DNA from: JARFQH01 sp963825595
GTDB taxonomy: Bacteria > Desulfobacterota > Desulfobacteria > Desulfobacterales > SG8-13
DNA: 64,000 bases
Direction of reading: 5' to 3'
Assembly (NCBI GenBank): GCA_963825595.1
Contig: CAWGUE010000006.1
Span: forward strand, 43,798-107,797
In this document: piece by piece, positions 8,107 through 16,857 of the stretch
Layout of the letters: each line of letters begins with the position of its first letter
Position numbering within the stretch: the first letter of the stretch is position 1
Notes under the pieces: model-generated
The model's database searches: none
Told to the model about the DNA's origin: nothing
Seen by the model: only the letters and a program-made list of their open reading frames with translations
Made by a program: the position numbers and the translations under genes

Positions 8107-9333
8107 ATGGATCAAAAGAGCCGTATCACTAAAAAGAGCGACGGAACCCTGCACGTGCCGGCTCAGCCCGTCATCCCCTTTATTGAAGGGGACGGGATCG
8201 GACCGGATATCTGGCGAGCCACCCAGATGGTGCTCGACGCTGCCGTGGCACATGCTTATAACGGCGAGCGCAGTATTTCCTGGCAAGAGGTTCTGGCCGG
8301 AGAGAAGGCGCAGCAGCAAACGGGTGATTGGCTGCCCGAAGACACGCTGCAGGCGATCAAGCATTATGTGGTGGCCATAAAAGGGCCTTTGACGACACCG
8401 GTGGGTAAGGGCATTCGGAGTCTGAACGTCGCTATCCGCAAAAAGCTCGATCTGTATGCCTGTGTGCGTCCCGTGAAATATATCGATACGGTACCCAGCC
8501 CCATGAAGAATCCCGAAAAGATTGACATGGTCATTTTCCGGGAAAACACCGAAGATTTGTATGTGGGCATCGAGTGGGAGTCGGGCAGTCCGGAGGCCGA
8601 GGCGGTCGTCGCGTTTCTCGAGCAGAAGATGAACGCCCGTTTGCCGGAGAAACCCGGTATCGGGATTAAGCCGATCAGTGAAAAAAATACCAAACGCCTC
8701 GTTGCCCGTGCGATCGCCCATGCGGTCAAAAACCACAGACCCAGCGTCACCCTGATGCACAAAGGCAATATCATGAAATACACCGAAGGGGCCTTTAGCC
8801 GATGGGGATATGAAGTGGCGCGCGAGGTTTTTGTGAACGAAACCATCACCGAAGCAGATCTTTACGATGTGTATGGCGGTAAGCAGCCCGAGGGTAAAAT
8901 CGTCATAAAAGACCGCATCGCCGACATGCTGTTTCAACAGGTACTGCTGCGGCCTGAAGAATTTCACGTCATTGCGACGCCGAATCTCAACGGTGACTAT
9001 ATTTCGGACGCGCTTGCCGCCCAAGTCGGCGGGCTGGGAATGGCGCCCGGCGCCAACATTGGAGATGACTGCGCCGTGTTTGAAGCGACCCACGGCACGG
9101 CCCCGAAGTATGCAGGATTGGACAAAGTCAATCCCAGTTCGTTGATTCTTTCAGGAGCCATGATGTTCGACCACATCGGCTGGACAGAGGCCGGCGATGG
9201 GATTCGAAAGGCACTGCAGGAAACCGTCAGGGATCGTGTGGTCACCTATGATCTGGCCCGGCAGATTCGAGGCGCCCGGGAAGTTCTGTGTTCGGAGTTT
9301 GCACGGGAAATTGTCAAACGAATGAAACACTGA
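8107..9333 (+). CDS. icd: Isocitrate dehydrogenase (NADP-dependent type)
   Basis: Oxidative decarboxylation of isocitrate to 2-oxoglutarate in the TCA cycle. The 408-residue protein has FIEGDGIGPDI at its N-terminus, the substrate segment SLNVAIRKKLDLYACVRPV with the phosphorylatable-type Ser, FRENTEDLYVGIEW, and LNGDYISDALAAQVGG carrying metal-binding Asp residues. The NADP signature region is KYAGLDKVNPSS. Length matches bacterial IDH of the E. coli class. The ATG at 8107 is favoured over an upstream GTG at 8062 because AAAGG sits nine bases before it and the extra residues are not family-like. Confidence 0.93.
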   Translation: MDQKSRITKKSDGTLHVPAQPVIPFIEGDGIGPDIWRATQMVLDAAVAHAYNGERSISWQEVLAGEKAQQQTGDWLPEDTLQAIKHYVVAIKGPLTTPVGKGIRSLNVAIRKKLDLYACVRPVKYIDTVPSPMKNPEKIDMVIFRENTEDLYVGIEWESGSPEAEAVVAFLEQKMNARLPEKPGIGIKPISEKNTKRLVARAIAHAVKNHRPSVTLMHKGNIMKYTEGAFSRWGYEVAREVFVNETITEADLYDVYGGKQPEGKIVIKDRIADMLFQQVLLRPEEFHVIATPNLNGDYISDALAAQVGGLGMAPGANIGDDCAVFEATHGTAPKYAGLDKVNPSSLILSGAMMFDHIGWTEAGDGIRKALQETVRDRVVTYDLARQIRGAREVLCSEFAREIVKRMKH

Positions 9334-9352
9334 TCTCTGGAGAACAAGGCGA

Positions 9353-10309
9353 ATGGACGTGCCAGTGACGGTAGCGGATGCGAGCGGCAGATCCAACCCT
9401 GCCTTGGCGAAGGGCACGGCCTTGCAAGCGGCATTCCGCCGCGTCATCCGTTCCCTGGCGGCGACCTTTCTGCCGACCAGGTGCATGGGCTGCGGTATTC
9501 TCTTTAATCCGCGCCCAGTCAATTCGTCCCCTAGCAGACCGGCAACGGTGAGGGCATTGGCCGACCATTCGGTTTTTTCTGTGGAAGGCAACGGCTTCGA
9601 TGACGAGGTCCGGGGCGTCGTTGCGCCCACCGCCGCGAAACCCTTGTGCCAGTGGGTTTGTTCACACTGCATCGTCGAATGGCTGCCCGTGAGTTCGCCG
9701 CTATGCAGTGTCTGCGGAATGCCGTTTATAAGCCGTGAGGGCGGCGATCATATGTGCGGCGAATGCCTGCGGAGCCTGAAGAACTTCCGGATGGCGCGGG
9801 CTGCCGCCGTGTACACCCCGCTGGCGATGGCTCTGGTGCACGGCTTCAAATACAACGGCAAGATACAGCTGGCCGGGCCGCTCGGGACAATTCTGGCGGG
9901 CGCATTCGCCAGATTCTGGGAAGCAGAGGACATCGACCTTGTTCTGCCGGTGCCACTGCATCGCAGACGTTTCCGCCGTCGGGGTTTCAATCAAGCTTAT
10001 TTGCTGGCCACGTCGCTCGTGCGGCAGCTCGAGAGGACCGGAAAATACGCATCGACTGCCACGGTCGAGAGGGAGGCTGTTAGCCGCACCCGCCCGACGG
10101 CGCCCCAGACGGGTTTGAAGCGCAAGGGTCGATTGGACAATATCAGAAACGCCTTCCAGGTGACAAATTCGGCCGTGATAAAAGACCGGCGCATTTTGCT
10201 GGTCGATGACATCTATACCACAGGCGCCACCGTGAATGAATGTGCCAAGGTTCTGCTCGGCAGCGGTGCGGCACGAATCGATGTCCTCACCGTCGCTCGA
10301 GCTGTTTGA
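9353..10309 (+). CDS. comF: ComF-family phosphoribosyltransferase-fold protein
   Basis: 318-residue ComF/GntX relative. An N-terminal zinc-ribbon has CMGCG early, then C-HC and CSVCGMPF / HMCGEC pairs, and a C-terminal type I PRTase fold ends with RRILLVDDIYTTGATVNEC, the PRPP-loop signature. ComF proteins support DNA uptake in naturally competent bacteria; the chemistry is unknown. It is longer than the usual 220-240 residues because of an extra N-terminal leader and an insertion of about 50 residues between the first CxxC and the following zinc-ribbon cysteines. It lies two bases before the laccase-domain gene. Confidence 0.88.
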   Translation: MDVPVTVADASGRSNPALAKGTALQAAFRRVIRSLAATFLPTRCMGCGILFNPRPVNSSPSRPATVRALADHSVFSVEGNGFDDEVRGVVAPTAAKPLCQWVCSHCIVEWLPVSSPLCSVCGMPFISREGGDHMCGECLRSLKNFRMARAAAVYTPLAMALVHGFKYNGKIQLAGPLGTILAGAFARFWEAEDIDLVLPVPLHRRRFRRRGFNQAYLLATSLVRQLERTGKYASTATVEREAVSRTRPTAPQTGLKRKGRLDNIRNAFQVTNSAVIKDRRILLVDDIYTTGATVNECAKVLLGSGAARIDVLTVARAV

Positions 10310-10311
10310 CC

Positions 10312-11166
10312 ATGAAACCGATAGCGCCGCGAACATTCGGGGATTTCGGCATCGATCAGTTGGCCGCGAAGCCCATTGTGAGCAAAAGTATTCATGTCAA
10401 CGTAGATCATAACGGCGTGACGTACCTGCGATTTCATGGCCTGGAGAATGTCGACTCTGTCAGCCATGCGGTATTCACTCGCAAGGGTGGGCTGAGCCGT
10501 GGACTGTATTCCAGCCTCAACAGCAGCTTCGGTGTCGGTGACAAACCAGAGTGGGTTGAAGGCAATCGCAGGATGATACAGAAAACGCTGGGGGCGGGTG
10601 AACTGGTTTTTTGCCGGCAGGTTCACGGCACCGATGTACGGATTGTGTCCGCGTTTCCGGATGATCGGGCTCAAAAGAGGAAGGGAATACCGCCGGTTGC
10701 TGACGCCCTGGTGACCAATGTGCCCGGACAGTTTCTGGTCATTCAGGTGGCTGATTGCCAGCCCGTCATGGTATATGATCCCGTGCGAAAGGTGGTGGCC
10801 AATATTCATTCCGGCTGGCGGGGGAGCATCCGCAACGTTATCGGCCGGACGGTTCAGATAATGGCGGAAACCTTCGGGTCCGCGGAGAATGACCTGCTTG
10901 CCGGCATTGGCCCTTCCCTGGGGCCCTGCTGTGCCGAGTTCGTCAACTATCGGAGTGAAATTCCGCGGCCGTTTTGGGTATACAAAACGAAAAATAACCA
11001 TTTTGACTTCTGGGCCCTGAGCCGCGACCAGCTTCTGACGGCCGGTTTGGTTCGCGAACACATCTATTCCAGCAACCTGTGCACCCGCTGCCGAACCGAT
11101 CTCTTCTATTCCTATCGCGGAGAGGGAAAAACAGGCCGTTTCGCAGCGGTTATCGGCCTGAGATAA
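10312..11166 (+). CDS. pgeF: YfiH/PgeF-type laccase-domain protein (purine nucleoside phosphorylase / peptidoglycan editing)
   Basis: 284-residue member of the multi-copper polyphenol oxidase domain family (DUF152/YfiH). Key metal-site segments are visible: CRQVHGTDV (His), ADALVTNVPG, VQVADCQPVMVYDP (Cys), and NIHSGWRGS (His). Homologues act in editing muropeptides (PgeF) or as purine nucleoside phosphorylases. The first ~35 residues are unlike the family and may be a leader. The start follows the comF stop by two bases, implying translational coupling, and pyrK begins 14 bases after its end. Confidence 0.9.
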   Translation: MKPIAPRTFGDFGIDQLAAKPIVSKSIHVNVDHNGVTYLRFHGLENVDSVSHAVFTRKGGLSRGLYSSLNSSFGVGDKPEWVEGNRRMIQKTLGAGELVFCRQVHGTDVRIVSAFPDDRAQKRKGIPPVADALVTNVPGQFLVIQVADCQPVMVYDPVRKVVANIHSGWRGSIRNVIGRTVQIMAETFGSAENDLLAGIGPSLGPCCAEFVNYRSEIPRPFWVYKTKNNHFDFWALSRDQLLTAGLVREHIYSSNLCTRCRTDLFYSYRGEGKTGRFAAVIGLR

Positions 11167-11180
11167 GAAGAGCATTTGCC

Positions 11181-11993
11181 ATGTTTCAGCAGAACGCCCA
11201 AATCCTATGGAACGAGGCTGCGGGTCCCGCTGTCTATCGCCTCGGCTTGAGTTGCCCGACCGGTTTTGGCCGGGCCAAACCGGGTCAGTTCGTCATGCTG
11301 CGGATCTCCAAAGGCATCGATCCGCTATTGCGACGGCCGTTTTCAATCCACAAGCTGATTGTTAAAGGCAGACGCACCGTAGGTATTGAACTGCTTTACA
11401 AGGTGGTGGGCAGAGGGACAAGCGTGCTGGCGGGGCGGACTCCGGGTGAGACCATGGATATTTTAGGGCCGCTTGGCAGCGCATTTCGCCTGCCGCCCGG
11501 AGCCAGTAAGGTTTTCATTCTCGCCGGCGGAATCGGCGTGGCGCCCATGGTATTCCTGGCAAATTATCTCATCAAGCATGGTATCCGGGCCGAAGACTGC
11601 CGTGTGTTTCTGGGGGGGCGGACGCGCGAAGAATTGCTGTGCCGGGACGACTTTGCTGCGGCGGGACTGTCGGTTCACACCACCACCGATGACGGCAGCG
11701 CAGGCGATCAGTGTTTTGTGACCCACCCGGTGGAAATCGCCCTCGCCGATCGCCGCCCTGACATCGTATTTGCCTGTGGCCCGCTGGAGATGCTCAGCTG
11801 CGTCATCGGCATCATCGATGCCCACAAAGTGGCCTGTCAGGTATCGATCGAAACCATGATGGCGTGCGGTATGGGAGCTTGCCTGGGATGTGCGGTCAGC
11901 TCTAGAGACATGCCGGACAAATATTATCACGCTTGCCTTGACGGTCCGGTCTTTGACACCGACAGCATCCACCTCGATCCGCCAACCGGTTGA
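11181..11993 (+). CDS. pyrK: Dihydroorotate dehydrogenase electron-transfer subunit
   Basis: 270-residue FAD/[2Fe-2S] subunit of class 1B dihydroorotate dehydrogenase, which passes electrons to NAD. The FAD-binding domain has RRPFSIHKL; the NAD domain has AGGIGVAPMVFLA and FACGPLEML. The C-terminus carries the cluster ligands in CGMGACLGCAV and HACLDGPVF. No pyrD is adjacent, although pyrK and pyrD are usually neighbours, so the catalytic subunit must be elsewhere. It follows the laccase-domain gene closely and probably ends that operon. Confidence 0.9.
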   Translation: MFQQNAQILWNEAAGPAVYRLGLSCPTGFGRAKPGQFVMLRISKGIDPLLRRPFSIHKLIVKGRRTVGIELLYKVVGRGTSVLAGRTPGETMDILGPLGSAFRLPPGASKVFILAGGIGVAPMVFLANYLIKHGIRAEDCRVFLGGRTREELLCRDDFAAAGLSVHTTTDDGSAGDQCFVTHPVEIALADRRPDIVFACGPLEMLSCVIGIIDAHKVACQVSIETMMACGMGACLGCAVSSRDMPDKYYHACLDGPVFDTDSIHLDPPTG

Positions 11994-12144
11994 TATCGGC
12001 AGTCCAATGCGCCGGCTGGATCTCCCTTCACCGGCTGGCCACATCAAGGCCACCGGCGTTCCGGGGCCGTAAAACAGCAAAAAAGAATAATAAATTTGAA
12101 TGGTTAATTGTTATTGGCCACGCTGAAAAAAATCCAAATTTTAA

Positions 12145-12172
12145 TTGACTTGGGCATGATCCTGTGTTAGTT
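12145..12172 (+). promoter_or_regulatory. Candidate sigma70-type promoter of the F0 ATP synthase genes
   Basis: TTGACT (12145-12150) is followed after 16 bases by TTAGTT (12167-12172), in an AT-rich part of the pyrK-atpZ gap, about 65 bases before the atpZ start. The -35 is a near-consensus match, the -10 weak. Read by eye only. Confidence 0.35.
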
Positions 12173-12235
12173 GCTCTATCGTTTCGGAGGCTCATTGCTG
12201 AGCCTTTTCGTATACCGGCGGGTATTAGATTCGAC

Positions 12236-12457
12236 ATGAAACGGGAAACCAGACGTCATTTTCGCGACCTGGCTTATTATTCCAGTCTGGGATTCTCCGT
12301 GTCACTCTCGATTGTTATCGGTCTCGCCATCGGGGTTTACCTTGACAGATCGGTATTTCATACCACCCCCTGGTTGACGCTGATCGGCCTGGGGTTGGGC
12401 ATCGCGGCCGCCTATCGCAACATCGGGCTGGCCATCAAGAAAAGCAGAAAACTTTAG
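12236..12457 (+). CDS. atpZ: AtpZ/AtpI-like F0F1 ATPase assembly or Mg2+/Ca2+ transport protein
   Basis: 73-residue membrane protein with a basic N-terminus (MKRETRRHFRDLAYYSSLG) and two helices separated by a loop with LDRSVFHTTPWLT. It fits the short AtpZ/'F0F1-ATPase subunit' family found before atpI in many ATP synthase operons; such proteins are linked to c-ring assembly or divalent cation supply. The ATG at 12236 is chosen as the residue start of the family; the frame extends upstream without support. It is followed by a small hairpin and then atpI. Confidence 0.82.
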   Translation: MKRETRRHFRDLAYYSSLGFSVSLSIVIGLAIGVYLDRSVFHTTPWLTLIGLGLGIAAAYRNIGLAIKKSRKL

Positions 12458-12477
12458 AAGTGGTTTTGGAACCACTT
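12458..12477 (+). repeat. Perfect 8-bp stem hairpin after the atpZ stop
   Basis: AAGTGGTT and AACCACTT pair around a TTGG loop directly after the atpZ stop codon. There is no T-tract. It may tune translation of atpI. The core resembles the ends of the inverted repeats at 48.04 and 52.14 kb. Confidence 0.6.
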
Positions 12478-12510
12478 AGAACAAATTTGTCGGGCGAAGA
12501 GAATTCACGA

Positions 12511-12897
12511 ATGGACACTCAAGAGCGGATCTTATCCTTCGTTACCCGCACCAACTGGATTCTGTTTTCAAGTGCCAGTGTCGTCGGCCTGATCACGGCG
12601 CCGCCTGAATTCGCCCGGGGAATCATATTTGGAGGGCTGCTGGTCACTTTGAATTTTCACCTGCTGGCCAAAACCCTCAAGAAAGCCCTTACCCCGTCCC
12701 GCCTGGCGTCTCCCAACGCCGTTCTGGCCAAGTATTACATCCGCTTCATCGCGAGCGGTTTCATTATTTTCGTTCTGATTGCAGGGCACTTTGTCAATCC
12801 GGTCGGTCTGGTTCTCGGACTCTCCGTGGTGGTTGCCAGCATAATGCTTGCAACCCTGCGCGAAGTAAAAAAATTAATTTTCAAGGAGGCGGTCTAA
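12511..12897 (+). CDS. atpI: ATP synthase subunit I (AtpI-like)
   Basis: 128-residue protein with four predicted hydrophobic segments (WILFSSASVVGLI, GIIFGGLLVTLNF, FIASGFIIFVLIA, GLVLGLSVVVASIM), as in AtpI, the auxiliary subunit that helps c-ring assembly. The start at 12511 gives the expected N-terminus; an earlier ATG-like start at 12460 adds a non-family leader that runs through the hairpin. atpB begins three bases after its stop, with AAGGAGG inside its 3' end serving as the ribosome site. Confidence 0.8.
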   Translation: MDTQERILSFVTRTNWILFSSASVVGLITAPPEFARGIIFGGLLVTLNFHLLAKTLKKALTPSRLASPNAVLAKYYIRFIASGFIIFVLIAGHFVNPVGLVLGLSVVVASIMLATLREVKKLIFKEAV

Positions 12898-12899
12898 GG

Positions 12900-13595
12900 A
12901 TGGAACATCCCTATCTGTTTCTCGTCAAAGTGTTCGAGTGGTTCGGGCCCGGGGCGGCACACTTTGCCCATGCTTACCCCTACGTCATTTACACCTGGTT
13001 TGTCATGATTTTCTTGATCGTTAGCGGGGCGATTGCGGCCAAAGGCATCAGCATGATTCCCACCAAAGGTCAGAATTTTTTTGAAATTGTCGTATCCGGG
13101 ATGGAAGAGTTCATGGTCGACATTACCGGTGAAGAGGGGCGCTGGTTTTTTCCCATCGTTGCGACCCTATTTCTCTATATCGCCGTCTGCAATCTATGCG
13201 GTCTGATTCCAGGATTTTTTCCACCCACCGCGAGTATCAATACGACCCTCTCCTGCGCATTGCCGGTGTTCATTTTTACCCATTACATCGGGATCAAGTA
13301 CCATGGTGCCAAATACATCAAACACTTTCTGGGGCCGGTTTGGTGGATGAGCCCCCTGATTTTTGTCATTGAGCTCATCGGCCACGTCGCCCGAATCATG
13401 TCCCTTTCTTTCCGGCTGTTCGGCAACATCATGGGGCACGAACTGGTTCTGATGATTCTGTTCATGCTGGCCGGTGCCTTTTTTGCGCCCCTGCCGATCA
13501 TGGCCATGGGGATCTTCGTTTCCTTTGTACAGGCCTTTGTATTCTTCTTGCTGTCGATTATGTACTTTGCCGGTGCGATGGAGCACGCGCACTGA
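12900..13595 (+). CDS. atpB: ATP synthase F0 subunit a
   Basis: 231-residue integral membrane stator subunit that forms the ion half-channels. About six hydrophobic segments are visible. The essential Arg lies in the helix MSLSFRLFGNIMGHE, followed by the last helix GIFVSFVQAFVFFLLSIMYF. Length is typical of the deltaproteobacterial type. The b, delta and F1 genes are absent here, so the operon is split, as often seen in Desulfobacterota. Confidence 0.95.
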   Translation: MEHPYLFLVKVFEWFGPGAAHFAHAYPYVIYTWFVMIFLIVSGAIAAKGISMIPTKGQNFFEIVVSGMEEFMVDITGEEGRWFFPIVATLFLYIAVCNLCGLIPGFFPPTASINTTLSCALPVFIFTHYIGIKYHGAKYIKHFLGPVWWMSPLIFVIELIGHVARIMSLSFRLFGNIMGHELVLMILFMLAGAFFAPLPIMAMGIFVSFVQAFVFFLLSIMYFAGAMEHAH

Positions 13596-13693
13596 TCCAC
13601 CCGTGTTTTGCGGATAAACGGTATCATATACCGTTAATGGGATAAATGGGAAGAAGCCGAACTAAACATTCTAACAAGGAGGTAGAGTAGAGT

Positions 13694-13975
13694 ATGGAAG
13701 CAAAAGCACTTGAGTTCTTCATCGCCTGCGTCACTGCAGCTGGATTCGGGATCGCCATCGCAGCCTTTGGTTGCGGACTTGGACAGGGTTTGGGTTTGAA
13801 ATCGGCGGTCGAAGGCGTTGCTCGCAATCCCGAATCTTCCGGAAAGGTCACTGTGACCATGCTGATCGGTCTGGCATTGATCGAATCACTTTGTATCTAC
13901 GCACTGGTCGTAGCGCTGATTCTGATCTTTGCACACCCGCAGGCGGCCTCTATCGCTGCGCTGTTTGCAAGTTAG
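13694..13975 (+). CDS. atpE: ATP synthase F0 subunit c with Na+-type ion site
   Basis: 93-residue hairpin protein of the rotor ring. Helix 1 has GCGLGQGLGLKSAVEG and helix 2 has GLALIESLCIYALVV. The ion-binding residues read Gln31, Glu64, Ser65 and Tyr69, in exact register with Gln32, Glu65, Ser66 and Tyr70 of the Ilyobacter tartaricus Na+ ring; Thr67 of that ring is Leu here. The loop is RNPESSG. A GGAGG ribosome site lies about ten bases before the start. A strong terminator follows 31 bases after the stop. Confidence 0.95.
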   Translation: MEAKALEFFIACVTAAGFGIAIAAFGCGLGQGLGLKSAVEGVARNPESSGKVTVTMLIGLALIESLCIYALVVALILIFAHPQAASIAALFAS

Positions 13976-14006
13976 AACACGACGCACCTGTAAATTTCAG
14001 TTTGAA

Positions 14007-14043
14007 GAAGAGCCCGGTTGAGATATCAACCGGGCTCTTCTTT
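14007..14043 (+). terminator. Intrinsic terminator of the atp genes, overlapping the uvrA 3' end
   Basis: A perfect 14-bp stem (GAAGAGCCCGGTTG / CAACCGGGCTCTTC) with a six-base AGATAT loop is followed by TTT on the plus strand. Its right arm encodes the last codons and stop of uvrA on the other strand, so one structure probably ends both convergent transcripts. Confidence 0.88.
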
Positions 14044-16857
14044 CTGAAGTACCTTCTTTAACCAGCGGCCGGTGTGAGAGGCCGCCGCGACGGAAATTTC
14101 TTCCGGTCGACCGCAGGCGACCACATATCCCCCCTCATCACCTCCTTCCGGACCCAAATCGATGATGTAGTCGGCTGTTTTTATGACATCCAAATTGTGT
14201 TCAATGACGACAACCGTATTGCCGGCATCCACCAGGCGATTGAGCACATCGAGTAATTTGCGGATGTCGTCGACATGCAGACCGGTGGTGGGTTCGTCAA
14301 GAATATAGAAGGAATTGCCAGTCCCCTTCTTGCTGAGTTCCCGTGCCAGTTTCACCCGTTGCGCCTCGCCGCCCGAAAGTGTAGTGGCCTGCTGTCCGAG
14401 TTGGATGTATCCCAGGCCGACATCGACCAGTGTCTGCAATTTGGCGCGGATGTTGCCGATTCTCTCAAAAAAAACCAGGGCCTGATTAACGGTCATTTTC
14501 AGCACTTCGGCAATATTCTTGCCCTTGTACCGGATTTCGAGGGTTTCGCGATTGTAGCGTCGTCCGCGGCAGACATCGCAGGTGACATAAACATCGGGAA
14601 GAAAATGCATTTCAATTTTCACGATACCGTCACCACGGCAGGATTCACACCGTCCGCCTTTGACGTTGAAGCTGAACCGACCGGCTTTGTATCCTCGCAT
14701 ACGGGCCTCCGGCGTGCGGGCGAAAAGGTCTCGGATGTGATTAAAAACGCCGGTATAGGTTCCCGGATTGGAGCGGGGTGTTTTTCCAATCGGGGCCTGG
14801 TCTATGTTGACGACCTTGTCGATGAGTTCCAGCCCTTCAACGGAGCGGTGCGCGCCGGCTGGGATCCTGGCCCGGTAAATTCGCTGGGCCAGAACGTTAT
14901 ACAGAGTTTCAAGGACAAGGGTCGATTTTCCTGACCCGGAGACACCGGTAACACAGATGAAAGTAGAGAGGGGAAACGCTACGTCGATATTCTTCAGATT
15001 GTTGGCGGCGGCGCCTTCGATGACGAGTTTTGCAGCAGCGCCGTTCCTGCGATGTCGGGGGACCTCGATTTTCCTGCGGCCGGATAGATACTGGCCTGTC
15101 AGGGAGGCTTTGTCTGCGAGCAGGCCGTCGGGAGTTCCGGCGAACACCACGTGACCGCCGTTTACACCGGCGCCGGGTCCCATGTCGACCACCAGGTCAG
15201 CGGCGCGTATGGTTTCTTCATCATGTTCGACGACCAGAACGGTATTGCCAAGATCGCGCATTTGCAGAAGTGTTTGCAAAAGGTTACGGTTGTCTCGTTG
15301 ATGAAGGCCGATGCTCGGCTCGTCGAGAACATAGAGTACGCCGGTAAGTTTTGAGCCGATCTGCGTGGCCAGCCTGATCCTCTGACTCTCGCCACCGGAA
15401 AGGGTTGCAGCGGTGCGGTCCAACGTCAGGTACAGCAGTCCGACGTTTTCCAGAAATCCCAGGCGCGCGTCGATTTCCTTGAGGATCCGGTCGGCAACGA
15501 TCGCCGCCTGACCACTCAGGGTCAACCCGCTTAGAATTTTGCGGGCCTGGCCGATAGACAATGCCGAAATTTCATGAATCGCCAGGTCTGCGATTTTTAC
15601 GGAGCGACTTTCGCGATTGAGTTTTGCCCCATGGCAATCCGGACAGGGACTAAAGTCCATGTACTGCTTGATTTCTTCTCTGACCTGATAAGAATCGGTT
15701 TCAGCATAGCGGCGTTGAAGCTTTGGAATGATACCCTCAAAAGGTTTGCGGAAGGAGATCCTGCGGTCTCCGCGTTCGAAGTAAAAAGTAATTTCTTCGT
15801 CGCCGGTTCCGTAGAGCACGGCTTTCTTGAAGCGTCCCGGAAGATCCTTGAATGGCGTGTATATGTCGGCACCGTAATGGGCGGTCAGGGCATCGAGAAA
15901 CTCGATAAATTGCATGGTGCTTCGATTGGCCCATATAACCACCGCGCCCTCTCTCAATGAAAGTTCAGGATTCGGTATGATAAGAGCCGGATTGAATTCG
16001 GTCGTGGTCCCTAATCCATCACAGCGCGGGCAGGCTCCCTGGGGAGAGTTGAATGAAAAACTGGCCGGTGTGAATTCAGAATAGCTGATATCACACCGGG
16101 TACAGGTCGCTTTTTCGCTGAAGTGAATGGACGGGCCGCCGGCAACGTCTACGGCGATGTGTCCCTCTGAGAGGGCCAGGGCGAGTTCAAGGGAATCCGC
16201 CAGGCGATTTCGGATGTTTTCCTTGACGACCAGTCGGTCCACCACCACATCGATGGAGTAATTTTTACTTTTGTCCAGTCGACCAATAGACTCGATTTCA
16301 AAAATATCGCCGTTAATGCGTACCCGCGCAAATCCGTCTTTTCGCAGACGTTTAAAAAGATTATCATGATTCCCTTTCTCATCGGTCACCAGGGGCGCTG
16401 AAATAATGATGCGGCTGCCCAAGGGAAGGGATAAAATCCGATCCACGATCTGATCCAGGGATTGAGGAGTGATCAGACCGCCGCACTGGTAACAGTAGGG
16501 AGTGCCGACCCGGGAGAAAAGTAGTCTGAGGTAGTCATAGATTTCAGTGACTGTGCCGACCGTGGAGCGCGGATTGTGACTGGCGGTTTTCTGCTCGATG
16601 GCAATGGCCGGGGAAAGACCTTCGATGAGGTCCACCTCCGGTTTTTCCATCCGTTCGAGAAACTGTCGGGCATATGTTGACAGCGATTCCACATACCGCC
16701 GCTGGCCCTCGGCATATAGGGTATCGAAAGCCAAGGTCGATTTGCCGGATCCCGACAGGCCGGTGATCACAATCAACTGGTTGCGCGGCAGATCGAGATT
16801 GATGTTCTTCAGGTTGTGCTGTCTCGCACCGCGAATAATTATTTTTTCCGTATCCAT
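14026..16857 (-). CDS. uvrA: Excinuclease ABC subunit A
   Basis: 943-residue DNA damage sensor of nucleotide excision repair, a dimeric ABC ATPase. The N-terminus IIIRGARQHNLKNI is diagnostic. Two Walker A motifs are visible (GLSGSGKSTLAF and GVSGSGKSTLVL), two ABC signatures (LSGGESQRIRLA and LSGGEAQRVKLA), and zinc-finger cysteine pairs (CTRCDISY...CPRCDG; CESCRGDG...CDVCRGRR). Length is normal. Its last codons form part of the atpE terminator. Confidence 0.97.
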   Translation of the reverse strand: MDTEKIIIRGARQHNLKNINLDLPRNQLIVITGLSGSGKSTLAFDTLYAEGQRRYVESLSTYARQFLERMEKPEVDLIEGLSPAIAIEQKTASHNPRSTVGTVTEIYDYLRLLFSRVGTPYCYQCGGLITPQSLDQIVDRILSLPLGSRIIISAPLVTDEKGNHDNLFKRLRKDGFARVRINGDIFEIESIGRLDKSKNYSIDVVVDRLVVKENIRNRLADSLELALALSEGHIAVDVAGGPSIHFSEKATCTRCDISYSEFTPASFSFNSPQGACPRCDGLGTTTEFNPALIIPNPELSLREGAVVIWANRSTMQFIEFLDALTAHYGADIYTPFKDLPGRFKKAVLYGTGDEEITFYFERGDRRISFRKPFEGIIPKLQRRYAETDSYQVREEIKQYMDFSPCPDCHGAKLNRESRSVKIADLAIHEISALSIGQARKILSGLTLSGQAAIVADRILKEIDARLGFLENVGLLYLTLDRTAATLSGGESQRIRLATQIGSKLTGVLYVLDEPSIGLHQRDNRNLLQTLLQMRDLGNTVLVVEHDEETIRAADLVVDMGPGAGVNGGHVVFAGTPDGLLADKASLTGQYLSGRRKIEVPRHRRNGAAAKLVIEGAAANNLKNIDVAFPLSTFICVTGVSGSGKSTLVLETLYNVLAQRIYRARIPAGAHRSVEGLELIDKVVNIDQAPIGKTPRSNPGTYTGVFNHIRDLFARTPEARMRGYKAGRFSFNVKGGRCESCRGDGIVKIEMHFLPDVYVTCDVCRGRRYNRETLEIRYKGKNIAEVLKMTVNQALVFFERIGNIRAKLQTLVDVGLGYIQLGQQATTLSGGEAQRVKLARELSKKGTGNSFYILDEPTTGLHVDDIRKLLDVLNRLVDAGNTVVVIEHNLDVIKTADYIIDLGPEGGDEGGYVVACGRPEEISVAAASHTGRWLKKVLQKEEPG

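Noticed and set aside
8083..9093. Long 336-residue antisense frame across icd
   Set aside because: icd is intact on the other strand; the antisense frame has no family features and arises from codon bias.
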